NCBI RefSeq assembly: GCF_031954365.1
Contig: NZ_JAUSVZ010000015.1
Length of the DNA stretch: 64,000 nt
Reading direction: 5' to 3' (one strand)
Source of the DNA: Brevibacillus aydinogluensis
Lineage (GTDB): Bacteria; Bacillota; Bacilli; Brevibacillales; Brevibacillaceae
Positions 25,275 through 34,181 of the stretch are shown piece by piece (within the stretch, counting starts at the first letter, position 1; each line of letters opens with the position of its first letter). The notes beneath the pieces are model-generated. The model did not search any database, was not told where the DNA came from, and was given only the letters and a program-made list of their open reading frames with translations. A program made the translations under genes and the position numbers.

Positions 25275-25823
25275 ATGAACAAATCCGACAACAAGCGAGG
25301 ACTGGTCCTGGTGTACACCGGGGACGGAAAAGGGAAGACAACGGCGGCGCTGGGGCTGGCCGTACGGGCGACCGGCCGCGGCAAGCGTGTGTTGGTGGTA
25401 CAGTTTATCAAGTCGCCGGAACGCACCTACGGGGAAAAAATCGTCTTTGACCGGTTGGGCATCGAGATGGTGCAAAAAGGCATCGGCTTTACCTGGACGA
25501 AAACGCCCGAGGAGCACCGCGCCGCTCTGCGGGAAGCGTGGCGATACGCCAAGGAGCAGGTATTGGGCGGCGAATACGACATGGTGATTCTCGACGAATT
25601 GAACAACGCGCTGGCGATTGATCGTTTTCCCGTAGCGGACGTGCTGCCGCTGGACGATGTAGTGGACACGATCAAAAACAGGCCGAGCCACGTGCATCTG
25701 GTGATTACGGGACGGGACGCGCGGCTGGAAATCATCGCGATTGCCGATCTGGTAACGGAGATGAAAGCGGTCAAGCACTACTATGACGAAGGCATCCCCG
25801 CCGTGCTGGGGGTGGAGTATTGA
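25275..25823 (+). CDS. cobO: Cob(I)yrinate a,c-diamide adenosyltransferase
   Basis: CobO/CobA-type ATP:corrinoid adenosyltransferase, 182 aa; it adds the 5'-deoxyadenosyl group to cobalt. The P-loop GDGKGKTTAALG lies at about 16-27, and the family motifs FIKSPERTYGE and MVILDELNNALA follow. The ATG at 25275 has GGGGGAGG upstream; an in-frame 16-residue extension lacks a site. First gene of the operon; its stop overlaps cobD by one base. Confidence 0.95.
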   Translation: MNKSDNKRGLVLVYTGDGKGKTTAALGLAVRATGRGKRVLVVQFIKSPERTYGEKIVFDRLGIEMVQKGIGFTWTKTPEEHRAALREAWRYAKEQVLGGEYDMVILDELNNALAIDRFPVADVLPLDDVVDTIKNRPSHVHLVITGRDARLEIIAIADLVTEMKAVKHYYDEGIPAVLGVEY

Positions 25824-26932
25824 TGACCGCCGTGTTGGAGGTGTTCGGTCACGGCGGCGATCTGGTTACGGCGGCGGAGCGCTTCGGTGTGGAAGTCGGG
25901 CAATTTGTCGATTTCAGCGCCAACATCAACCCGCTGGGCCCGCCTGCCCGCGTGCTGGAAGGACTGCGGGAGGTGCTGCCTCGGGTGGTTCACTATCCCG
26001 ATCCGGGGCACCGGTCGTTTCGCAGCGCATTGGCGGCAAAGCTGAACCTGCCGGCATCGTGGCTTCTGCCGACCAACGGGGCGGCCGAGGCGATGGCCCT
26101 GGCGATCCTCGCACTGAAGCCGCAGACGGTCGGCATCGTCACGCCTTGTTTTTCCGAATATGCCCAACTTTCCAGGCAGTTCGGCGCCCGCGTGCTGACC
26201 TGCCCGGGGCGGGAAGATCGCGGCTTCAAGCCGGACGAGGCGGAGCTGGACCGGCTGTTTGAACAGGCAGACCTTGTCTTTGTCGGTTCTCCCAATAACC
26301 CGACCGGCCTCTTGTATGAACCGGAAGAACTGCTGCGGATGGCCGGCTGGACCGACAGGACAGACACGCATCTGGTGATCGACGAGGCGTTTCTCGACTT
26401 TGTCGCGGAGGAGCGTCAGTTTACGCTGGCAGACCAGCTTTCCCGGTTTCCGCGCGTGCTGGTGATGCGCTCGCTGACGAAGATGTTCGCCATTCCCGGG
26501 CTGCGCCTCGGCTACGCCGTCGCCGTGCCCGCGCTGATTGAGCGGCTGCGGGAAAAGCAGGTCAGCTGGAGTGTCAACAGTCTGGCGCTTGCGGCCGGGG
26601 AGCTTTGCCTGGAGGAAGCGGACTACGAAGCGAAAACCAGACGGCTGATTGCCAAAGAGCGTTCCTATCTGTCCGGTGTCATCGCGCAGGAACTGGGCTG
26701 GCGCGTCTGGCCGGGCGAAGCCAACTTTCTGCTCGTGCGCTGTCCGGCTCAGATAACGGCGGCGGAACTGCAGGAGCTGCTGGGCAGACGGGGCATCTTG
26801 ATTCGCAGTTGTGCCATGTACCCCGGCTTGACGCCCGGTGATTTTCGCATCGCAGTCCGCACCCGGCCGGAAAACGACCGCCTGTTGACGGCCTTGCGGG
26901 ACGTCTGGCGTGAAAGGAGGGAGCGGCGCTGA
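25823..26932 (+). CDS. cobD: L-threonine-O-3-phosphate decarboxylase
   Basis: PLP enzyme of the class I aminotransferase fold, 369 aa, Salmonella CobD type. It makes (R)-1-aminopropan-2-ol phosphate for the nucleotide loop. Motifs are FSANINPLGPP near the start, SPNNPTG, VIDEAFLDF and the PLP lysine in SLTKMFAIPGLRLGY. The ATG shares one base with the cobO stop (TGATG). A Thr kinase (PduX) is not in this window. Confidence 0.93.
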   Translation: MTAVLEVFGHGGDLVTAAERFGVEVGQFVDFSANINPLGPPARVLEGLREVLPRVVHYPDPGHRSFRSALAAKLNLPASWLLPTNGAAEAMALAILALKPQTVGIVTPCFSEYAQLSRQFGARVLTCPGREDRGFKPDEAELDRLFEQADLVFVGSPNNPTGLLYEPEELLRMAGWTDRTDTHLVIDEAFLDFVAEERQFTLADQLSRFPRVLVMRSLTKMFAIPGLRLGYAVAVPALIERLREKQVSWSVNSLALAAGELCLEEADYEAKTRRLIAKERSYLSGVIAQELGWRVWPGEANFLLVRCPAQITAAELQELLGRRGILIRSCAMYPGLTPGDFRIAVRTRPENDRLLTALRDVWRERRERR

Positions 26933-27468
26933 GCCTGATCGTCGTTACCGGAGGCGTCCGCTCGGGGAAGAGCCGCTTCGCCGAAAAACTGGCTGCACAG
27001 GCGGGAGGCCCCGTCTTGTACGTGGCCACCGGCCAGGCATGGGACGAGGAAATGAAGCAACGGATTGAGCGGCATCGGGCGCGGCGGCCCCGCAATTGGG
27101 GACTGGCCGAAACAGATGGCACCCTGGCTGTGACCCTGCCGCAACTGAAGAGGTATCCGGTGGTGCTGTTGGACTGCCTGTCGACGTGGGTCAGCACACG
27201 GCTGATGAGTGTGCCGGAAGCGTCCTGGCGGGACGAAGCAATCGGGCGGGCGCTCCTGGAGGAAGCGGAGCAGTGGCTGGATGAAGCCTGCAGCGACGGC
27301 CGTACCGTCATCGCCGTGACCAGCGAGGTGGGTCTGGGCGGCGTCGCGATGACCAAGCTGGGCCGCTGGTTTGCCGACGTGCTGGGCGACGTCAACCAGC
27401 TGGCCGCCAGCCGGGCTGATACTGTCTATGCCGTTTTGGCAGGCATTCCCTGGAGGATAAAAGGATGA
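26929..27468 (+). CDS. cobU: Adenosylcobinamide kinase / phosphate guanylyltransferase, CTG start
   Basis: Bifunctional CobU, 179 aa: phosphorylates adenosylcobinamide and adds GMP. The P-loop GGVRSGKSRFAEKLA lies at residues 7-21 and DCLSTWVS, TSEVGLGGV follow. To include the P-loop the gene must start upstream of 26950. That frame has a stop at 26911-26913 and no ATG, GTG or TTG before the P-loop; the only sensible start is CTG at 26929. It has AAAGGAGGG 8 bases upstream and overlaps the cobD stop as CTGA, like the ATGA junctions elsewhere. A TTG at 27016 would remove the P-loop. Confidence 0.9.
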   Translation: MSLIVVTGGVRSGKSRFAEKLAAQAGGPVLYVATGQAWDEEMKQRIERHRARRPRNWGLAETDGTLAVTLPQLKRYPVVLLDCLSTWVSTRLMSVPEASWRDEAIGRALLEEAEQWLDEACSDGRTVIAVTSEVGLGGVAMTKLGRWFADVLGDVNQLAASRADTVYAVLAGIPWRIKG

Positions 27469-28205
27469 ACGCGTTTTTTCATGCACTGTCGTTTTTTACC
27501 CGCATCCCTGTTCCCTGGCTGCGCCCGTCGGAAGAGGCCTGGAAGAAGAGCGTCGTCTGGTACCCGGCTGTCGGACTGGTGATCGGCCTCGTGCTGTGTG
27601 GGGTGCATCAGGCGGCCTTGTGGGCGTTTGCGCCGCTGACTGCTGCCGTGTTGACGATGGCCTGCTGGGTCTACATCACCGGCGGACTGCATCTGGACGG
27701 CTGGATGGACCTGGCCGACGGTCTGGGCAGCAGCCGGCCGCGGGAACAGATGCTGGCGATCATGAAAGACAGCCGGACCGGAGCGATGGGGGTGCTGGCG
27801 GCGATTGTGCTGCTTCTGGTCAAGACGGCGGCGCTGGCCGAGCTCGACCATCGGCAGCTTGCCGCCTGTCTGCTGCTGGTGCCCGCCGCCGCACGCACGC
27901 ATGTGCTGCTGGCGATCCGCTGCTGGCCGTACGTCACCGGAGAAAAGGGCGTCGGCAAAAGCATCGGCGAGGCGCTCCGTCCTTTCCACATCGGCGCCGG
28001 TTATCTTTTTGTGCTGGCGTTGGGCTGGTGGCTTGCCGACATCCGGGCGGTGACGGCTGTCGTGCTGTCGCTCGTCATCAGCCTGCTGTTTGCCCGCTCG
28101 GTCGCCGGCAAGCTGGGCGGCCTGACCGGCGACTGCTACGGCGCCCTGATCGAGAGCGCCGAAGCCGTGATGCTGCTCATCCTGATCGGGAGCTGGTGGC
28201 CGTGA
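27465..28205 (+). CDS. cobS: Adenosylcobinamide-GDP ribazoletransferase (cobalamin synthase)
   Basis: Integral membrane enzyme of 246 aa with about six to seven helices; joins adenosylcobinamide-GDP to alpha-ribazole. Hallmarks are FFTRIPVP near the start and GGLHLDGWMDLADGLG with MKDSRTGAMG, the Mg2+-binding Asp-rich motifs. ATGA overlap with cobU. Confidence 0.96.
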   Translation: MNAFFHALSFFTRIPVPWLRPSEEAWKKSVVWYPAVGLVIGLVLCGVHQAALWAFAPLTAAVLTMACWVYITGGLHLDGWMDLADGLGSSRPREQMLAIMKDSRTGAMGVLAAIVLLLVKTAALAELDHRQLAACLLLVPAAARTHVLLAIRCWPYVTGEKGVGKSIGEALRPFHIGAGYLFVLALGWWLADIRAVTAVVLSLVISLLFARSVAGKLGGLTGDCYGALIESAEAVMLLILIGSWWP

Positions 28206-28843
28206 GGTGGATCTGGGTGAGACACGGACAGACGGAGGAGAACCGCGCCGGCCGCTACCTGGGACACAGCGATGTGCCGCTGAACGAACACGGCTGCGCC
28301 CAGGCGGAGCAGGCAGCCCGGATGCTCGCTTCGGAACGCCCGGCGGCGCTTTACACCAGCGATTTGCTCCGCTGCCGGCAAACGGCGGAACGGCTGGCAG
28401 CTGTCTGGGGACTGGGGCCCCGCGCCGTGCCCGCCCTGCGCGAGCTGTCGTTTGGCGCGTGGGAGCGGCTCACCTATGACGAGCTGATGGCACGGGACGG
28501 CGAACTCGCCCGCCGCTGGTACGACAATCCGTTTGACTGTGCGCCGCCGGGCGGGGAAACCCTGACCCAGTTGGGGGAGCGGGTGGATCGCTGGCTGATG
28601 CAGCTGATGAGGTCTGTTTCCATGGACGATACCGTCTGTCTGGTGACCCACGGCGGTGTCATCCGCTGGTTTCAGGCGGCCTGGGTGGAAAACGATCCCC
28701 GCCGCTACTGGCAGGTGGACGGCGTGGGCCACGGCGGCGTTCTCGTCGCTAAGTGGGACGGACGCCGCTGGACGGCGGCACGGATGGAAGACAATCCTTC
28801 TGCATCGGGCGAGAAGCATGTTTCCATGCAGAGCAGCTTGTGA
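28202..28843 (+). CDS. cobC: Alpha-ribazole phosphatase (histidine phosphatase family)
   Basis: A 213-residue phosphoglycerate-mutase-like phosphatase. Catalytic motif WVRHGQTEENRAGRYLGH near the start, then the second His in LVTHGGVIRW. Removes phosphate from alpha-ribazole phosphate or adenosylcobalamin phosphate. The GTG at 28202 makes a GTGA overlap with cobS and has GGGAG 9 bases before it. A longer frame back to 27596 is only read-through of cobS in another frame. A 104-base gap follows, with a GCCGC/GCGGC hairpin near 28850. Confidence 0.92.
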   Translation: MRWIWVRHGQTEENRAGRYLGHSDVPLNEHGCAQAEQAARMLASERPAALYTSDLLRCRQTAERLAAVWGLGPRAVPALRELSFGAWERLTYDELMARDGELARRWYDNPFDCAPPGGETLTQLGERVDRWLMQLMRSVSMDDTVCLVTHGGVIRWFQAAWVENDPRRYWQVDGVGHGGVLVAKWDGRRWTAARMEDNPSASGEKHVSMQSSL

Positions 28844-28947
28844 GCCCTGCCGCAGAGCGGCGATTTGCGGGAAAAAAAGCCCATTCCTGCCTCCCGCATG
28901 GGTAATAGAACGGAACCACCGCGTGTGGAAACAAAGAGAGGGACGAG

Positions 28948-29916
28948 ATGAACGAGGCATTGATATTGCTGGCAGCGTACGGGATAGACCGGGTGGTGGG
29001 CGATCCGCGCAGTCTGCCGCATCCGGTGGTCGGAATAGGCTGGTGCATCATGGGGCTGGAGCGGCTGCTGCGCGCGCTGGTCAAGCGGGAAGAGCACCTG
29101 AAAGCGGCCGGTATTTTGTTCCCGCTGTTGATTGCAGGCGGCAGCCTTGTCGTCACCTGGGCACTGCTGTACGCGGCGGGATGGGTCCATCCCTGGCTGG
29201 CCATCGCTCTGGAAGTCTGGCTGATTTCCACCACCATTGCCACCAAAGGCTTGGCCGACGCCGGCATGGAGATTTTTCACCACCTGCAAAGAGGTGATTG
29301 GGCGGCGGCCCGCCAGTCGCTCTCCATGGTCGTCGGCCGGGACACGGAGCAGCTGGATGAATCGGAAACTTGCCGGGGGGCGGTGGAGACCGTGGCGGAG
29401 AACATCGTCGACGCGATCATCTCTCCGCTGGTGTACGCCGCGCTGGGCGGCGCGCCGCTGGCGATGGCCTATCGGGCGGCCAATACCCTGGACTCGATGG
29501 TCGGCTACAAGAACGAGAAGTACCGCAATCTCGGCTGGGCGTCGGCGCGGTTTGACGATTTGCTCAATTACCTGCCCGCCCGCCTGACCGCCCTTTTGCT
29601 CGTCGCCGCCAGTTGGCTGATGCGGCTGGACTGGCGCCAGTGCTGGGCGGTGATCCGGCGCGACGCCAGGCTGCACCCCAGCCCCAACAGCGGGCTGCCG
29701 GAAGCGGGCGTGGCGGGCGCGCTCGGCGTGCAGCTTGGCGGACTCAACTACTACCAGGGCGTGCCGTCCAACCGGGCCAAGCTGGGCAATCCTCTCCGGC
29801 AGCTCCGCCCGGACGACATCGCTGCGGCGGTCCGGCTGATGAAGCTGGTGTCGGTCCTGGGGCTTGTCTTCTGCATGGCGGCGGCCTTCGCGATTTCGGT
29901 GAGCACGGGCCCATAG
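28948..29916 (+). CDS. cbiB: Adenosylcobinamide-phosphate synthase
   Basis: Membrane enzyme of 322 aa (CobD in the Pseudomonas naming); attaches aminopropanol phosphate to adenosylcobyric acid. Family motifs are LLAAYGIDRVVGDPRSLPHP, VETVAENIVDA and RAANTLDSMVGYKNEKY. The start has AGAGAGGGACGAG just upstream. It supplies the step after CobD's product. Confidence 0.95.
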   Translation: MNEALILLAAYGIDRVVGDPRSLPHPVVGIGWCIMGLERLLRALVKREEHLKAAGILFPLLIAGGSLVVTWALLYAAGWVHPWLAIALEVWLISTTIATKGLADAGMEIFHHLQRGDWAAARQSLSMVVGRDTEQLDESETCRGAVETVAENIVDAIISPLVYAALGGAPLAMAYRAANTLDSMVGYKNEKYRNLGWASARFDDLLNYLPARLTALLLVAASWLMRLDWRQCWAVIRRDARLHPSPNSGLPEAGVAGALGVQLGGLNYYQGVPSNRAKLGNPLRQLRPDDIAAAVRLMKLVSVLGLVFCMAAAFAISVSTGP

Positions 29917-29942
29917 GGACCGTTATGGAAAGGAGGCTCCTC

Positions 29943-31634
29943 ATGAGCGGAAAATTGTTTGTCATCGGCTTCGGGCCGGGCAGTTTCGACCACATTACCA
30001 AGCGGGCCCGGGAAGCGATCGAGGAAAGTGACGTGATCATCGGGTACACCACCTATGTGGACTTGATCCGCGGCCTCTTGACCGATCAGGAGATCGTCAG
30101 CACCGGCATGACCGAAGAAGTGAGCCGGGCGCGGGAAGCCGTCCGGCAGGCGGAAGCAGGCAAAACAGTGGCGGTGATCTCCAGCGGCGACGCGGGCGTG
30201 TACGGCATGGCCGGGCTGATCTACGAAGTGCTGGTGGAGCAGAGCTGGTCGCGGGAGGGCGGTGTGGAGGTGGAGGTGATCCCGGGCATCTCTGCAATCA
30301 ACTCCTGCGGGGCTCTGCTTGGGGCACCGATCATGCACGACGCCTGCACCATCAGCCTGAGCGACCACCTGACGCCGTGGGAACGGATCGCCAAGCGTAT
30401 CGACGCGGCGGGACAGGCAGATTTCGTCATCGCCTTGTACAACCCGCGCAGCGGACGGCGGACGCGCCAAATCGTGGAGGCGCAGCGCATCCTGCTCAAG
30501 TACCGCTCGCCCGACACCCCGGTCGGCATCGTCAAAAGCGCCTATCGAGAGCGGCAGCGGATCGAGCTGACCACGCTGGGCAAGATGCTGGAGCACGACA
30601 TCGGCATGCTGACGACGGTCATCATCGGCAATTCCTCCACCTTTGTCTACGACGGGCTGATGATTACCCCGCGCGGCTATCAGCGCAAGTATACGCTGTC
30701 GTCAGACGAACAGGCGCTGAAGCCGCACCAGCGACTGCGGGTGGAAAACGAGCCGTGGTCGCTGGAAGCACAGGCAGGCAGCGGCCTGGTTCAGGCGGCG
30801 CCATCTCCTGCCGCGGAGGAGTCCGCCGCGGCTGTCGCGGACATGTCGGCCGGTCAGCGAGAGCAGCCTGACGCCGTCCGGACGCCGTACGACTGGGCGA
30901 TGCAGGCACTTGCTGCGCTTCATGGGGACGAGGGAGCGGCAACCGCTGCTCCGCCAGCTGGCAGGCCCCCCAGCGGGTTTGTGCCCGAAATGATTTTCGA
31001 GTGCGCAGTCAGCCCGGGGGTGGCAAACAAGAAGTTTACGCCTCGGCAGATGCTCGCGCTGGCCGAACTGGCAGGAGAAAAAGGGGAAATCGAATACACG
31101 CCGCATCACCAGATCATCCTGCGCGTCCCGACCGCCGATCCCAATACGGTGACAGAACGCCTGCGCCAGCTGGGGCTGCTGCTGATGCCGACCGGTGACG
31201 TGGTGCAGGTGAAGGCGTGCGACTTCTGCGACGGGGAGAAAAAGGACGGGATTCCCTACGCAGAGGAGCTTCAGCAAAAGCTGGGCGGCCAGACGATGCC
31301 CAAGGAACTGAAGATCGGGGTCAACGGCTGCGGCATGGCCTGCTACGGCGCAGTCAAGGAAGACATCGGCATCGTCTTTCGCAAGGGAAAGGTTGACCTG
31401 TTCCTCGGCGCCAAAACGGTGGGGCGCAGCGCTCACGCCGGCATACCGGTGGCGGAGGGTATTGAGCCTGAGGAGATCGTGCCGCTCATTGAGCGGATTG
31501 TGGCGCGGTACAAGCGGGATGCCTTCCCGAACGAACGGTTTCACAAGTTTTTTCAGCGCGTCGGTGAGATTGAGGGATTTGTCTGGCAGGAGATGCCTGC
31601 GCCAAAGATTGAAAACGCCGTCTGCGGGGATTGA
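29943..31634 (+). CDS. cbiH: Cobalt-factor III C17-methyltransferase fused to a sirohaem-reductase-like FeS domain
   Basis: A 563-residue fusion. Residues 1-250 are CobJ/CbiH, the ring-contraction methyltransferase (VIGFGPGSFDHIT; SSGDAGVYGMAG; GISAINSCGALLGAP). A proline/alanine-rich linker spans about 265-330. The C-terminal ~230 residues resemble half of nitrite/sulfite reductase, with KACDFCDGE and GVNGCGMACYG supplying four Cys for a 4Fe-4S cluster. This is the layout of B. megaterium CbiH60, which performs ring contraction in the early-cobalt pathway. AAAGGAGG lies 6 bases before ATG 29943. Confidence 0.93.
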   Translation: MSGKLFVIGFGPGSFDHITKRAREAIEESDVIIGYTTYVDLIRGLLTDQEIVSTGMTEEVSRAREAVRQAEAGKTVAVISSGDAGVYGMAGLIYEVLVEQSWSREGGVEVEVIPGISAINSCGALLGAPIMHDACTISLSDHLTPWERIAKRIDAAGQADFVIALYNPRSGRRTRQIVEAQRILLKYRSPDTPVGIVKSAYRERQRIELTTLGKMLEHDIGMLTTVIIGNSSTFVYDGLMITPRGYQRKYTLSSDEQALKPHQRLRVENEPWSLEAQAGSGLVQAAPSPAAEESAAAVADMSAGQREQPDAVRTPYDWAMQALAALHGDEGAATAAPPAGRPPSGFVPEMIFECAVSPGVANKKFTPRQMLALAELAGEKGEIEYTPHHQIILRVPTADPNTVTERLRQLGLLLMPTGDVVQVKACDFCDGEKKDGIPYAEELQQKLGGQTMPKELKIGVNGCGMACYGAVKEDIGIVFRKGKVDLFLGAKTVGRSAHAGIPVAEGIEPEEIVPLIERIVARYKRDAFPNERFHKFFQRVGEIEGFVWQEMPAPKIENAVCGD

Positions 31635-31685
31635 GTCTGCTCGCCGGTCTGGAGCGTGCCCGCGGGCGAATAAGGAGGACGAGAC

Positions 31686-32642
31686 ATGGACGCGGTGTTG
31701 TTTGTCGGCCACGGGAGCAAGGACCCCGAGGGAAACGAAGAAGTCAGGCAGTTTGTGGCCGCGTTGGCCCCGGAGTTGGACATACCCATCATCGAAACGT
31801 GTTTTCTGGAGTTTGAACAGCCGGACGTGCTGCAAGGACTGGACACCTGTGTGAAGCGAGGGGCGACCCGGGTGGCGGTCATCCCGATCATCCTGTTTTC
31901 CGCCGGCCACGCCAAGATTCACATTCCGGCGGCCATCGACGAGGCGAAGGAAAAGCATCCGCACGTGCAATTTATCTACGGGCGGCCGATTGGCGTCCAC
32001 GAGCAGGTGCTGGACATATTGGCGGCGCGCATGGCGGAAGCCGGATTCGCCTCCGGGGCGGATGACGAGGAGCTGGCCGTGCTGGTCATCGGCCGGGGCA
32101 GCAGCGATCCGGACGCCAACAGTGACATCTACAAGATGTCCCGCCTGTTCTGGGAGCGATGGCGGGCGAAATGGGTGGAGACGGCCTTCATGGGCGTCAC
32201 CTTTCCCCTGTACGAAGAAGGAGTGGAGCGCTGTGTCAAGCTGGGGGCGCGCCACGTGGTGGTGCTGCCGTACTTTCTGTTTACCGGCGTGCTGATCAAG
32301 CGGATGGCGGATCAATTGGGGCACTTTCGCGCGCGTTATCCCGAAGTCCGCTTTACCCTGGCGGAATATTTCGGCTACCACCCGCTGCTCAAGGCGGTGC
32401 TGAAAGAGCGGGTGGAAGAGGCGCTGCACGGCGAAGTAAGGCTGAACTGTGACACCTGCCAGTACAGGCTGGCGGCGATGGAGCACATCGGCCATCATCA
32501 CCACCATCATCACGACCACGATCATGGCCACGGGCATCATCACGGCCACAGTCACGATCATGACCACAGCCACGATCATGACCACAGCCGCGGCGGCAGC
32601 CATGACCACCATCACGAGCACATGCCGCAGGGGGCGAAGTAG
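31686..32642 (+). CDS. cbiX: Sirohydrochlorin cobaltochelatase with His-rich tail
   Basis: Long-form CbiX, 318 aa; inserts Co2+ into sirohydrochlorin. Two chelatase halves: VLFVGHGSKDPEGNEE with the metal-binding His10 and PIILFSAGHAK with the second; the second half has VIGRGSSDPDAN. From about residue 268 to 313 the tail is mostly His and Asp with Gly, a probable cobalt or metal store. Known CbiX-long proteins have such tails. AAGGAGG precedes the ATG. Confidence 0.96.
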   Translation: MDAVLFVGHGSKDPEGNEEVRQFVAALAPELDIPIIETCFLEFEQPDVLQGLDTCVKRGATRVAVIPIILFSAGHAKIHIPAAIDEAKEKHPHVQFIYGRPIGVHEQVLDILAARMAEAGFASGADDEELAVLVIGRGSSDPDANSDIYKMSRLFWERWRAKWVETAFMGVTFPLYEEGVERCVKLGARHVVVLPYFLFTGVLIKRMADQLGHFRARYPEVRFTLAEYFGYHPLLKAVLKERVEEALHGEVRLNCDTCQYRLAAMEHIGHHHHHHHDHDHGHGHHHGHSHDHDHSHDHDHSRGGSHDHHHEHMPQGAK

Positions 32643-32654
32643 GAGGGACGAGCG

Positions 32655-33434
32655 ATGATTCTCATATTGGCCGGAACCAGCGACGCACGGGAGTTGGCCC
32701 TGCGGATCATGGCGGCGGGATACGACCTGTTGACCACCGTCGTGACGGAGAACGCTGCCAAAAGCATGGCCGAAGCCGGTTTGCCGGTGCAGGTGGGCCG
32801 TCTGAACGCGGAGGACATTTGCCGGTTGATTACAGCCAAAGGCGTGCAGGCCGTGGTGGACGCAAGCCACCCCTACGCGGAAGAAGCGTCGAAAAACGCC
32901 ATGGCCGGCGCCAGGGAGGCGGGTGTCCCCTACATTCGCTACGAGCGGGAAAGCGTCGCCTCACCCGGGCATGACAACATCACCGTGGTGAAGGATTACG
33001 TCGAGGCGGCCGAAGTGGCGGCGCAGAAACGCGGCGTGATCATGCTGACGACCGGCAGCAAGACGCTGAAGATTTTCACCGACCGGCTGCTCGGCCTGCC
33101 GGACACGACGCTGGTCGCCCGGATGCTGCCGCGCGTGGACAACATGCAGAAGTGCGAGGAACTGGGCATCGAGCAAAAGAACATCGTCGCCATGCAGGGG
33201 CCGTTTTCCAAGGAACTGAACAAGGCGCTCTACAACCATTACGGCGTGACGCTGATGATCACCAAGGAGAGCGGCCGCGCAGGCGCGTTTGACGAAAAAG
33301 TGGAAGCGGCCCTGGAAATGGGCATCGAGACGATTGTGATCGCCCGGCCGCAGATTGAGTACGGCACTGCGTATACCGATTTTGACGGCGTCATCGGGCA
33401 GCTGCGGGAATTGGCTGTCCCTGCCGTGGGATAA
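32655..33434 (+). CDS. cobK: Cobalt-precorrin-6A reductase
   Basis: CbiJ/CobK, 259 aa, NAD(P)H-dependent. Motifs are LILAGTSDARELALRI at the start, DASHPYAEEASKNA, TTGSKTLKIF and MQGPFSKELN. Twelve bases after cbiX with GGAGGGACGAGCG upstream. A 93-base gap follows. Confidence 0.95.
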   Translation: MILILAGTSDARELALRIMAAGYDLLTTVVTENAAKSMAEAGLPVQVGRLNAEDICRLITAKGVQAVVDASHPYAEEASKNAMAGAREAGVPYIRYERESVASPGHDNITVVKDYVEAAEVAAQKRGVIMLTTGSKTLKIFTDRLLGLPDTTLVARMLPRVDNMQKCEELGIEQKNIVAMQGPFSKELNKALYNHYGVTLMITKESGRAGAFDEKVEAALEMGIETIVIARPQIEYGTAYTDFDGVIGQLRELAVPAVG

Positions 33435-33527
33435 ACAGCCCCGGGACCCGGGATCCGGGGCCGCTTTCGCGGGACGGGCCCGCTGACGAGATCGAAAGCT
33501 GCCTGCAAAGAAAGGGAGGAGCGCGAC

Positions 33528-34178
33528 ATGGACTTTCGCACGGAGTTTAGACCGCTGACGGTGCAGCCGCAGGAGATCGAGGACAAGAGTTTTCAGATCA
33601 TTACGGAGGAACTGGGAGAGCATCCGTTTACCGAGGAGCAGTTCCCGGTGGTGCAGCGCGTGATACACGCTTCTGCCGACTTTGAGCTGGGACGCAGCCT
33701 GGTCTTTCACCCGGACGCCGTCCGCGCGGGCATTGAAGCCATCCGCAGCGGCAAAATCGTTGTGGCCGACGTGCAGATGGTGCAGGTGGGGATCAGCAAA
33801 CAACGGATCGAAAAGTTCGGCGGTCAGGTGAAAGTGTACATCTCCGACAAGGACGTCATGGAAGAGGCGAAGCGGCTCAACACGACGCGGGCGATCATCT
33901 CCATGCGCAAGGCGGTCAAGGAGGCGGAGGGCGGCATTTTCGCCATCGGCAACGCGCCGACCGCATTGTTGGAGCTGATCCGCCTGGTGAAGGAAGGAGA
34001 GGCCAAACCGGGCCTCATCATCGGTATGCCGGTCGGATTCGTCTCCGCCGCCGAATCAAAGGAAGAGCTGGCCAAACTGGACGTGCCGTTTATCACCAAC
34101 ATCGGGCGCAAGGGCGGCAGTCCGGTCACCGTGGCGGCGGTCAACGCACTCTCGCTGATGGCGGAACGGTTGGGATAG
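33528..34178 (+). CDS. cbiC: Cobalt-precorrin-8 methylmutase
   Basis: CbiC/CobH, 216 aa; moves a methyl group from C11 to C12 to give cobyrinic acid. The catalytic His lies in RVIHASADFE, and GNAPTALLELI and GMPVGFVSAAESK are family motifs. AAGGGAGGAG precedes ATG 33528. The 93-base gap before it contains a GC-rich CCCCGG/CCGGGG hairpin that is not a terminator. Confidence 0.96.
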   Translation: MDFRTEFRPLTVQPQEIEDKSFQIITEELGEHPFTEEQFPVVQRVIHASADFELGRSLVFHPDAVRAGIEAIRSGKIVVADVQMVQVGISKQRIEKFGGQVKVYISDKDVMEEAKRLNTTRAIISMRKAVKEAEGGIFAIGNAPTALLELIRLVKEGEAKPGLIIGMPVGFVSAAESKEELAKLDVPFITNIGRKGGSPVTVAAVNALSLMAERLG

Positions 34179-34181
34179 GTC

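Noticed and set aside
27596..28201. Long N-terminal extension of CobC
   Set aside because: It reads cobS out of frame; the GTG at 28202 with GTGA overlap is the start.
29613..29942. N-terminal extension of the CbiH frame
   Set aside because: It overlaps cbiB in another frame; AAAGGAGG before ATG 29943 fixes the start.
30702..32870. 722-residue antisense frame under cbiH/cbiX
   Set aside because: Its His/Val-rich stretches come from the reverse of the CbiX tail; no ribosome site or family match.
33435..33527. Terminator between cobK and cbiC
   Set aside because: The CCCCGG/CCGGGG hairpin lacks a T run and the genes belong to one pathway.
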